From positions 1-28,325 of IMG/VR virus record IMGVR_UViG_3300042691_011599: 28,325 nucleotides of DNA. The stretch is one strand, 5' to 3'. This DNA is from a virus. The stretch's first letter is position 1. Every line of letters starts with the position of its first letter. Below are positions 21,981 through 28,325 of this stretch, piece after piece. The translations under genes were made by a program, and so were the position numbers. The notes below the pieces were generated by a model. That model had not been told where the DNA came from and searched no databases. It worked only from the letters and a program-made list of their open reading frames with translations.

Positions 21981-21983
21981 GGC

Positions 21984-22148
21984 TTACCCGAGCGTTTGCA
22001 GCGCGGCGATGGTTGCCCGGGTCTGCGCAACTTCCGCGTCCACCGCCACGACCTGGGCGATGTCTCCAATCTGCACGGCGATCGTGCGCTGAGACAGCAG
22101 ATGCTGGATACGGTTATTGAGGATCTCGATGATTGCGCCGATGGTCAT
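21984..22148 (-). CDS. Small 54-residue protein of the head cassette
   Basis: The frame runs from ATG 22148 to TAA 21984 and fills the gap between the 946-residue repeat protein (six bases before) and the Ala/Gly-rich gene (three bases after). It begins M-T-I-G-A-I-I-E-I-L-N-N-R-I and is predicted helical throughout, with an amphipathic pattern and V-A-V-D-A-E-V-A-Q-T-R-A-T-I-A-A-L near the end. There is no Cys, Trp or membrane segment. No strong ribosome site precedes it, so coupling to the upstream gene is likely. I do not recognise it. Confidence 0.6.
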   Translation of the reverse strand: MTIGAIIEILNNRIQHLLSQRTIAVQIGDIAQVVAVDAEVAQTRATIAALQTLG

Positions 22149-22154
22149 CGCGGG

Positions 22155-24995
22155 TCACCAGTAGGCGAGGCAGCGGAAGCATTCCGCAAACGACGCCCGG
22201 TTGAGCCAGATGTATTTCAGGCCGTCTTTGGTCGTGATGACCTCCATCCGGTTGCCCAGCACCGCGGTCGGCGCGGCATACGGGTACATGCTCGCCCCGT
22301 TGACCTTGCCGGTAACGACATCGAGGCTATAGACCCGCTGGGTGGCATCCTTGTGGAAATAGATCCTGTCCCCGCCGTCGTATGCCGCCATCGACCCCGT
22401 GGAAAGCGTCTCGGTCATCGGCGTAGTCGTCATCAGACTCACGCGGTCTGTCGACAGGTCAACTCGGTCAAAGCCGTTAAGGCCGCCGCCGCGCGTCACG
22501 TAGACGTACCGCCCCCGCTGCGCGGCTTCGCTGGTCCCGAACGCCCAATTCGCCACCGTGGCAGCCCCGCGCACAGTGCCCTCGACGATTGCGTAGCCGG
22601 TCTGGAGCGTAACTGGTGCGGTTGTCGACCCGAACGTCAGCGTGTTGTTGGTGTTACTGGTGATTGCGATCTCAATCGGCCCGCTCGTGCCGAGAAACCG
22701 GACCCGCTTGCCAGCGTAGGCATTGACCACCCAGCCGCTCGCCATCGTGATCGAGGCGTTGGTGCTGGTGCAGGGCATCGAAAGCGTGTAGGTGCCCACG
22801 CCACCCGTACCAGTCCCGAATCCCGCAATCACCGCACCGGCCGGAATGCCCGTGCCCGACACCGCGTGGCCGACGTATAGCTGCCCCGAGCCAACCGCAT
22901 TGACCGTAATCAGCGTGCTGCCGCTGGTGTTGGCGACGGTGAACGATCCGACCTTGGTCGTGTCTTGCAAGGTCGTCGCACTTTGAGTGCCGGTCGCCAG
23001 CCCCTGATCTACAGCACCGACCGCAGTCGAGGTCGCAATCGAGTAGCGCGAGACGCCGTTGGTCGGCGCTATTGCAGCGACGACGAATGTCAGGGTCGTG
23101 GCGGTGTTGCTGGCGATCCGAACAACTTGCCCCGAAGCCGCGCCCGACGACGGCGTGATCGCGCCGGTGTATAGGTAGACCGTGCGGCCCGCGTGCTCGT
23201 TGGTTGCCCAGTTTTTTGTGGTGTCAACCAGAATGCTCGTCGTCTGTGCGCTGACCAGCGTCGTGGCGGCCGGGGTGCCAGCCATGACGTAGGTGAACGT
23301 CGTGGGGGACGGCACGGTCGCAATGGCAACGCCGGTGACGTTGAAATTAGCGTCCGTCGCCCCACGAACAGTAGCCAGATCGCCCACCTTGAACTGGTGT
23401 GGGTGAGCGGTCGTAGCAGTGGCCGTGGTCGAGGCGTTTGCGAGCGATGCGATAGCAACCGGCTGATGCCCCGCGACAGTCACAGCGCCGCTTCGGGCGA
23501 TGCCCCAATCAACTTGCCGACCAAACGTGGTGACGCTGGAGTCGAGATTGTGGATCGGAATGCTGCCGTGTCCCGCCGCAAAAACGTACAGCTTGTCCGG
23601 GTCGCCTTGAATCGCGTAGACGCTGGTGCCGTCCGGGTTGGTCGTCCACGCAGTCCGAACGGTGAGCGCGGTAGCGGTGTTGCTGGCGATGGGCCGTACC
23701 TGACCCGCGCCAGTGCCTGCCAGGATGCGGACTGCGTAATTGGCCCATCGGTCGACCGACCATGCCTTAGTCGAGTCAGTCAGCGTAGACGCTGCGCCAG
23801 CGCTTGCGGTGCCAGCGTCGAAGCCGAGGATCATGTAGCGGCTGGTGGTGGTCGGCGCTGTGCCGGCAGTCACCCACGTCAGAGTCGTGCCTGTGTTAGC
23901 AGAAATCTGGCGAATCTGCCCCGCGCCTGCGCCGCTAAAGATGTATACCCAGTACCCGACCCATTCATCCGGGCGCCAAGCAGCCGAATCAACACCGCGT
24001 GAGCCATCAACCAGCGTAGTCGTAGAGCCTGCGGTCGCAGTGCCACGCGCCCAGATCGACGCATTCTCGGTCGTGCGCTCAATGCTCAGGTCGCTCAAGC
24101 CGGAAACAAGAACGCTGGACTGAGCCGGCAGGACGTACCACGTGTCCGTGACAATATCGAATGCTTGCAGCGTGAAGAACGGCGCGGACGCGTTGGTGGA
24201 CGCGAGCAGCACCATGCCGCTCTGGATACGGAACACCGACGTCGTGTCGGGAGTCACGCCCCACGCGCTATCTAAGGTCAGAACCTGCGACTCGATCTGG
24301 TACGCAGCCTGAGTGCCCGCTGTGGCATTGACCGCAGGCGCAAAGATCGCCGGGTTGTGCCACTGCCGGTTCATCTGCGTCGTGTCACCAAGGGTGAGCA
24401 CGGTTGCGCTGTTCGACAGGATGCGGCGCACTTGGCCGACACCAGCGTTGCCGGTAATCCGCACCGACTGGCCCGCGAACTGGTTGACAACCCAAGTTTT
24501 CGCGCTATCCGTCAGCGTCAAAGCGCCGAGCACGTTGCTGACCGCAGTCACCACACCAAGATCGGCGACAACGGGCTCGGCCACACCCGTGATCGTGCGG
24601 CGCTGGCCTGCACCCGTGCCCGACACAATGGTGATGTCGTAGCCCTTTAGGGCTTGCAGGGTGACAGCGGGGACAGTGATCGTGCCGGATGTCGCAGCCA
24701 GAACGTTGCCTTCGGGGCCGAACGCACCGCACAGCTTCATGGACGAGAAGCTCGCCGGCGCAACAGCAGGCGACGAGAGCTGCTGGTACATGTCCGTCAC
24801 GGTGTCGTAGCGGACAAACAGCGTTGCTGAAATCAGGTAGTAGATGTACCGCCCATGCTCGGCTTGCAGGAAATCGCCGTTGTCGGCAGCACACGTCGCC
24901 GACACGGCCGCTGACGCTGCAGGCGCGAATCGCGTCCATTCCCAGGTCGGCAAATCGACCTGGTGCGTGAGCGTGTTCTTGTTCAATGCGGGCAT
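22155..24995 (-). CDS. Large repeat-containing structural protein, possible beta-propeller with inserted beta domains
   Basis: The 946-residue product has four to six copies of a roughly 50-60 residue unit near residues 157-204, 322-390, 400-462, 585-653 and 673-802, plus a partial one at 105-150. Its pattern is T-L-x-D-x-x-K-x-W, A-G-x-x-V-R-I, G-x-G-A-G-Q-x-R-x-I-x-S-N-T-x-T-x-L-T. Between these lie blade-like strands seen in kelch or propeller proteins (R-Y-D-T-V-T-D-M-Y, F-D-I-V-T-D-T-W-Y, F-D-R-V-D-L-S-T-D, Y-S-L-D-V-V-T-G-K). Residues 682-751, with G-I-P-A-G-A-V-I-A-G-F-G-T-G-T, interrupt the last unit. Residues 513-579 are another inserted module (H-P-H-Q-F-K-V-G-D-L). No enzyme motif is visible. 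It is probably a virion protein; its exact site is unknown and lambda has no counterpart here. Confidence 0.7.
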   Translation of the reverse strand: MPALNKNTLTHQVDLPTWEWTRFAPAASAAVSATCAADNGDFLQAEHGRYIYYLISATLFVRYDTVTDMYQQLSSPAVAPASFSSMKLCGAFGPEGNVLAATSGTITVPAVTLQALKGYDITIVSGTGAGQRRTITGVAEPVVADLGVVTAVSNVLGALTLTDSAKTWVVNQFAGQSVRITGNAGVGQVRRILSNSATVLTLGDTTQMNRQWHNPAIFAPAVNATAGTQAAYQIESQVLTLDSAWGVTPDTTSVFRIQSGMVLLASTNASAPFFTLQAFDIVTDTWYVLPAQSSVLVSGLSDLSIERTTENASIWARGTATAGSTTTLVDGSRGVDSAAWRPDEWVGYWVYIFSGAGAGQIRQISANTGTTLTWVTAGTAPTTTSRYMILGFDAGTASAGAASTLTDSTKAWSVDRWANYAVRILAGTGAGQVRPIASNTATALTVRTAWTTNPDGTSVYAIQGDPDKLYVFAAGHGSIPIHNLDSSVTTFGRQVDWGIARSGAVTVAGHQPVAIASLANASTTATATTAHPHQFKVGDLATVRGATDANFNVTGVAIATVPSPTTFTYVMAGTPAATTLVSAQTTSILVDTTKNWATNEHAGRTVYLYTGAITPSSGAASGQVVRIASNTATTLTFVVAAIAPTNGVSRYSIATSTAVGAVDQGLATGTQSATTLQDTTKVGSFTVANTSGSTLITVNAVGSGQLYVGHAVSGTGIPAGAVIAGFGTGTGGVGTYTLSMPCTSTNASITMASGWVVNAYAGKRVRFLGTSGPIEIAITSNTNNTLTFGSTTAPVTLQTGYAIVEGTVRGAATVANWAFGTSEAAQRGRYVYVTRGGGLNGFDRVDLSTDRVSLMTTTPMTETLSTGSMAAYDGGDRIYFHKDATQRVYSLDVVTGKVNGASMYPYAAPTAVLGNRMEVITTKDGLKYIWLNRASFAECFRCLAYW

Positions 24996-25003
24996 TGCGG
25001 GCC

Positions 25004-25420
25004 TCAGACGAATTGGAGCTGCGGGCGGGTCGTCAGGGCGTATGCCTGCCGCGCTTGGTTGATGTACATCTCGCGGTCCATGCCGGCCATCGTCGTCTGT
25101 GCGGCTACGGTGCTGACGCTGTTCACGGTGCTGACGGCCGCAAGCGTTAGCCCCGAAGTCATCGCGTCGAGCGTGATCCGCTGGCGCTGCTGCTGATCGA
25201 CGACCGCACTCGACTCCAGCAGCTTGACGATGCGGCCCATCATCACGAGCAGGTCTTCTGCCCGCAGCGCGCCGACCGGCAGCGGCGCATCGGCGCTTAC
25301 ATCGTTCGCCGTACCGTCCTCGCCCGTTGCGAGCTTGATGCGCTGGTAATGCACACCGCCGATCTCGTCGGTCGCTACGGACGCGCCCGAGCCGGGGGTG
25401 TATGCGAGGTTGTCAGCCAT
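25004..25420 (-). CDS. Small virion-associated protein, unknown function
   Basis: The 138-residue product lies eight bases before the large repeat protein. The N-terminal part (G-A-S-V-A-T-D-E-I-G-G-V-H-Y-Q-R-I-K-L, then G-E-D-G) is a motif I recall from many phage structural gene clusters, often before large fibre-like proteins. The C-terminal half is helical, with a Gln-rich stretch (V-V-D-Q-Q-Q-R-Q-R-I-T-L-D) and a closing R-E-M-Y-I-N-Q-A-R-Q-A-Y. No membrane segment. A role as adaptor for the following protein is plausible but inferred. Confidence 0.65.
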   Translation of the reverse strand: MADNLAYTPGSGASVATDEIGGVHYQRIKLATGEDGTANDVSADAPLPVGALRAEDLLVMMGRIVKLLESSAVVDQQQRQRITLDAMTSGLTLAAVSTVNSVSTVAAQTTMAGMDREMYINQARQAYALTTRPQLQFV

Positions 25421-25427
25421 GTGACCC

Positions 25428-25844
25428 TCAGTTCTGAATGCGAAGCGTGCTGGCCGTCAAGGTGAACGTCGCGCCCGAGCTCGTGACGTCCGAGCCGAAG
25501 TCCACGACGGCGATCAGCTCGTCCGCGCTCGCCGCACCTCCGCGCGACTTGTAGTACACCGCCTTACGAGCCGTGATCGTCGAGCTCGGCCAAGTCGTGC
25601 CGCCCAGAGTGACGTCGAGCCGGTCGTTTGCGGTGTCCTTCGTGACCGTGCAGGTCGCCACGTTCCCGCCTGCTGTGTAGCCGGCGCCCGTCACTTCGTT
25701 GGTGACCGCCGATCGCTTCAGGTGCGCGTCCTTGTCCTCGGTGTAGGCCGAGGTCGTGAGCATTACCTTGAACGTGTCGGTGTCGATGTCAATCGCGCCG
25801 CGCGCAAGATCCTCGAAGTACGAGGTGAAAATCAGCGATGCCAT
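25428..25844 (-). CDS. Small phage structural protein of a conserved unnamed family
   Basis: The 138-residue product starts at the ATG at 25844, with GGAG at 25851-25854; this ATG overlaps the terminase stop by one base. A TTG 12 bases upstream is a less likely start. The sequence (F-T-S-Y-F-E-D-L-A-R-G-A-I-D, F-K-V-M-L-T-T-S-A-Y-T, R-S-A-V-T-N-E-V-T-G-A-G-Y-T) and the end (D-F-G-S-D-V-T-S-S-G-A-T-F-T-L) belong to a family I recall in structural clusters of many proteobacterial phages. It is beta-rich, without enzyme motifs. Its exact virion role is not known to me. Confidence 0.7.
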   Translation of the reverse strand: MASLIFTSYFEDLARGAIDIDTDTFKVMLTTSAYTEDKDAHLKRSAVTNEVTGAGYTAGGNVATCTVTKDTANDRLDVTLGGTTWPSSTITARKAVYYKSRGGAASADELIAVVDFGSDVTSSGATFTLTASTLRIQN

Positions 25845-27886
25845 CAGCTTCTCCAACCTTTTACGAACCCGCCCGGCCGCCGGGGCGCCGCGCGTGGTGC
25901 TTGAGTTCCCGCCTGCGCGTCAGGCGCCGGGCCGGGCAGGGTTGGCGACAGCAGGTCCGCCTGGCGCATACGCTCGGCCAGCATCGACCACTGGTCCTCG
26001 CGCATCAGGTGGGTCTTGAGCGAGCGCGCCGCGTGCAGCGCGTAGACCTCGCAGTCCAGCGCCTCGTTGCGCTCGCCCGACTTCTTCACCCACACCTTCC
26101 GGTGCCGCCCCGAGCTGCTCGGGGCCTTCACCTCGGCCAGCAGCTGCGACCAGTAGTCGGCGCGAACGCCCTCGTACCAGTGCAGCCGGCCCGGCCCGCT
26201 GCCGGTCAACTTGATCCGCCCGCCACCGGCGTCCACGCCCAGCAGCAGATCCTTCGCGCGCTGCGTGCCGACCATGTACGGCCGCAGCCCGTACTTCCAG
26301 GCCTTGCCCTTGCGGTCCGTGTCGGACGACTGCCGCGGCGGCGAGAAGATCTCGCGATCGGCACCCTGCTCGGACGCACCCTTGACCGCCAGCGCCCCGC
26401 GCCCCTGCCACTTCCGCACGAAGGAGTAGCCGGCGTCCGAGGTCTGGCCGTCCGACGTGTCGATCGACACCGCGCGCACGAACATCGGCGCGCCCATCTC
26501 GCTCGCATAGGACCGGTGGAACAGCACCTGCTCTAGGTCGACCCAGGCGCCCTGGTGCGGCAGCAGCGTCGAGCCGTAGATCTCCATCCACAGCACCAGC
26601 CACGATTCCTCGCCGCGGCCCCACGCCCGCACCACCACCGCGATCCGGTCGTGCTGCACATCCACGCCCGCGGTCAGCACCAGGCCGCCATCGGGCACCG
26701 TGCCCTCCAGGTACGGCTCGGCGCGCTTCGCGAGCTCGTCCGCCGCCGGCAGCTCCGTCCTGTAGCTGTACGGCAGGCCCTGCGTGTTGTTCACGAAGGA
26801 CCGCATCTTGTTGTCGTCGCCGCGCGCGAGCTCGTGCGCGGCCACCAGGTACTTGTCGACCAGCTCGGCCAGCACCGACCCCGGGAACGGCGAGTAGAGC
26901 TCGTTGATCGCGAACCCCGCCGTGCCGCGGAACGGAGCTCCGGCCAGCCATCCGTGCCCGGCGCTCTCCGCGCGCCGCACGTTCCGATTCTTCTCCGCGT
27001 CCGTCCAGGTGCCGCCGCAGTGCGGACACGCATACGCCGCCGTCTCCGGCCGCGACCGCCCATACACCTCGTGCTCGACCGGCGCGTCCTGCAGCCAGGT
27101 CACGTTCTCCCACGCCAGGACGTGGGCCTCGTTGCAGTGGTGGCACGGCACCCAGAAGCGCCGCTGATCGCTGCGCGCGAACGCGCTCTCGACCCGCGAC
27201 AGCCCGGAGATCGTCGGAGTCCCGCCGAACACCACCTTGCGCTGCGGGAAGGACTTCGTCCTTTCCACCAGCAGCGTGATCGAGTCGCCTTGGCCGCGCA
27301 GGTTCGCATCGGCGTCGTCCGGCTCTTCCACGATGACCACTGGCACCGGGCTCGACTTGACCGAGCTCGGGCTGCGGCTCGACACCAGCTTCAGGAAGCC
27401 GCCGTCGAAGTTCTTGAACTGCGCCCGGTTGTCCCGGTCGCGCAGCTTGTCCACCCTGATCTTCAGCCCGAGCCGCGGCGTGGCCTCCACCGCCGGCGTG
27501 AACTTCTCGTCGTTGAACTGCTTCGCCGCCTCGTCCTTCGCGAACATCACGATCATCGGGCACGGCTCGATGTCGATGCGGCGCAGCACGTAGTTCAGGA
27601 TCACGCCGTCGGTCCACGCGATCTGCGCGGACTTCATCGCGACCACCTCGGAGACCTGCGGGTCGTCAAGCGCCTGGTGCATCCCGGCGACCCACGGCGT
27701 CACGTCCGGGTTGTACCGGCCGGGCTTCGCGGTCGCCTTCGCCGACATGCCCCGGTGCCGCCGGGCCCACTCCGTCGTCGTCAGCCGCTCAGGTGGCCGC
27801 AGCGTCCTCGCCAGCCGGTTGACCAGCGTCCTCACCGCTGGCGTCGTATCGAGATAGCTGCTCGAGTGCAGCCCGGGTGTGTGCAT
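25844..27886 (-). CDS. terL: Terminase large subunit (GpA family)
   Basis: The 680-residue product packs DNA into the prohead as ATPase and cuts it as nuclease. The ATPase domain shows the GpA-type loop M-K-S-A-Q-I-A-W-T (Lys85-Thr92) in place of a classical Walker A, and V-V-I-V-E-E-P-D (183-190) as Walker B. A zinc-finger-like C-H-H-C (248-251) and C-P-H-C (287-290) follow. The nuclease domain begins near T-A-G-V-D-V-Q-H-D-R-I and includes R-N-E-A-L-D-C-E-V-Y. The ATG at 27886 overlaps terS by 98 bases, and the family-conserved part starts only at L-R-P-P-E-R-L-T (residue 29). A later start such as GTG 27835 is therefore possible. GpA-type terminases usually act at cos sites. Confidence 0.95.
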   Translation of the reverse strand: MHTPGLHSSSYLDTTPAVRTLVNRLARTLRPPERLTTTEWARRHRGMSAKATAKPGRYNPDVTPWVAGMHQALDDPQVSEVVAMKSAQIAWTDGVILNYVLRRIDIEPCPMIVMFAKDEAAKQFNDEKFTPAVEATPRLGLKIRVDKLRDRDNRAQFKNFDGGFLKLVSSRSPSSVKSSPVPVVIVEEPDDADANLRGQGDSITLLVERTKSFPQRKVVFGGTPTISGLSRVESAFARSDQRRFWVPCHHCNEAHVLAWENVTWLQDAPVEHEVYGRSRPETAAYACPHCGGTWTDAEKNRNVRRAESAGHGWLAGAPFRGTAGFAINELYSPFPGSVLAELVDKYLVAAHELARGDDNKMRSFVNNTQGLPYSYRTELPAADELAKRAEPYLEGTVPDGGLVLTAGVDVQHDRIAVVVRAWGRGEESWLVLWMEIYGSTLLPHQGAWVDLEQVLFHRSYASEMGAPMFVRAVSIDTSDGQTSDAGYSFVRKWQGRGALAVKGASEQGADREIFSPPRQSSDTDRKGKAWKYGLRPYMVGTQRAKDLLLGVDAGGGRIKLTGSGPGRLHWYEGVRADYWSQLLAEVKAPSSSGRHRKVWVKKSGERNEALDCEVYALHAARSLKTHLMREDQWSMLAERMRQADLLSPTLPGPAPDAQAGTQAPRAAPRRPGGFVKGWRS

Positions 27887-28280
27887 TCAGGAGCTCGCCG
27901 TCCACGTTGACGCCGTACAGCGCGTCGAGCTCGGTCTTGAGCTTGTCGTCACGGGCGAGCAGCTCCGTCTTGAACGCCCCCACCATCTGCGAGTACGCCT
28001 GCGCAAGCTGCTCGACATCCACCAGGCGCCCTTGCTTCTCGGCGAGCTGCAGCAGCATCAGCTCGCGGCTCACGCGCTCCGTCTGCACCCGCTCGGCCAC
28101 CAGGTCGTCACCGTTCGAGCTGCGATGCCCCGCCGCCGCGGCCCGAAGCTGCCGGATGTAGGCAATCCGGACCTCGTCCATCGACGCGTTGCGGTAGTCG
28201 ATGCCCAGCTTCGCGACCATCTCGCTCACCTGCTTCTGCGCGAGATCGAGGTGCTCGCCGATCTGGACCTGCGTCGGCAT
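27789..28280 (-). CDS. terS: Terminase small subunit (Nu1-like)
   Basis: The 163-residue product starts at the ATG at 28280, the first late gene in the window. Residues 1-50 look like a winged helix-turn-helix (I-G-E-H-L-D-L-A-Q-K-Q-V-S-E-M-V-A-K-L-G-I-D), which would bind the packaging site. A D-E-V-R-I-A-Y-I-R-Q-L-R linker follows. Then there is a long helix (about 70-130) with L-M-L-L-Q-L-A-E-K-Q-G-R-L-V for oligomerisation, and a short Ala/Gly/Asp tail that likely contacts the large subunit. Length and domain order fit the Nu1 family of lambda-like phages, and terL follows directly. Confidence 0.85.
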   Translation of the reverse strand: MPTQVQIGEHLDLAQKQVSEMVAKLGIDYRNASMDEVRIAYIRQLRAAAAGHRSSNGDDLVAERVQTERVSRELMLLQLAEKQGRLVDVEQLAQAYSQMVGAFKTELLARDDKLKTELDALYGVNVDGELLNAHTRAALEQLSRYDASGEDAGQPAGEDAAAT

Positions 28281-28325
28281 GCGACCTATACCCCCTCAGA
28301 GAGCCTCGTGAGTAGAGAGAAATCG
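28281..28325 (-). promoter_or_regulatory. Leader of the late operon, partial
   Basis: These 45 bases precede terS and run off the window. The minus strand shows GAGGGGG about 10-16 bases before the ATG and AGGT closer in, both possible ribosome sites, plus pyrimidine-rich CTCTCT repeats. A cos site commonly lies just before terS in this phage class, but no cos signature can be proven in so short a stretch. Confidence 0.35.

Noticed and set aside
1-28325. tRNA, rRNA, insertion sequences or transposases
   Set aside because: Read through on both strands and none seen. Gene packing leaves few gaps large enough.

Overview
The window is the late (structural and lysis) region of a temperate, tailed double-stranded DNA phage or prophage with a lambda/HK97-like long non-contractile tail layout. 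The DNA is very GC-rich and the proteins (GpA-type terminase, lambda-type portal, fused S78 protease and HK97 capsid) resemble those of temperate siphophages of Burkholderiales, Xanthomonadales or Pseudomonas-like hosts. The host assignment is inference. No bacterial housekeeping gene, tRNA or rRNA was seen.

Almost everything from 28280 down to 1523 reads on the minus strand as one tightly packed late operon. Many neighbours overlap by ATGA, GTGA or TGATG. In transcription order: small and large terminase; a non-lambda cassette of two small structural proteins, a 946-residue repeat protein, a 54-residue protein, an Ala/Gly repeat protein and a gpW-like joining protein; portal; protease-capsid fusion with an internal capsid start; a strong hairpin; a 71-residue protein; a beta-helix protein sharing its N-terminal motif; head-tail attachment protein; tail terminator; tail tube; tail chaperones G and G-T joined by a textbook -1 frameshift signal; tape measure; three small tail-tip proteins; a gpJ-like tip protein; a large beta-helix/Ig/FN3 tail spike; and a lysis cassette (small membrane/coiled-coil protein, holin-like protein, lytic transglycosylase, Rz, Rz1).

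The left 1.3 kb reads on the plus strand. It holds the C-terminal end of a tyrosine recombinase, a short region with four copies of GTATTGGAC (candidate integrase arm sites/attP), and a small two-gene operon. That operon has a near-consensus promoter with inverted repeats, then an unknown acidic 115-residue protein, then a GTGA-overlapped 73-residue helix-turn-helix protein. It has the architecture of anti-CRISPR (acr) plus Aca-repressor operons, and the HTH protein carries an Aca2-like motif around its W-x-x-W-E-S-G segment. This is the most likely place for an undescribed function.

Other points for a second look are the head-module beta-helix protein, the repeat protein with modules inserted into its repeats, a hairpin plus 15-nt leader used twice, and the near-identical start contexts of the protease and the internal capsid start.
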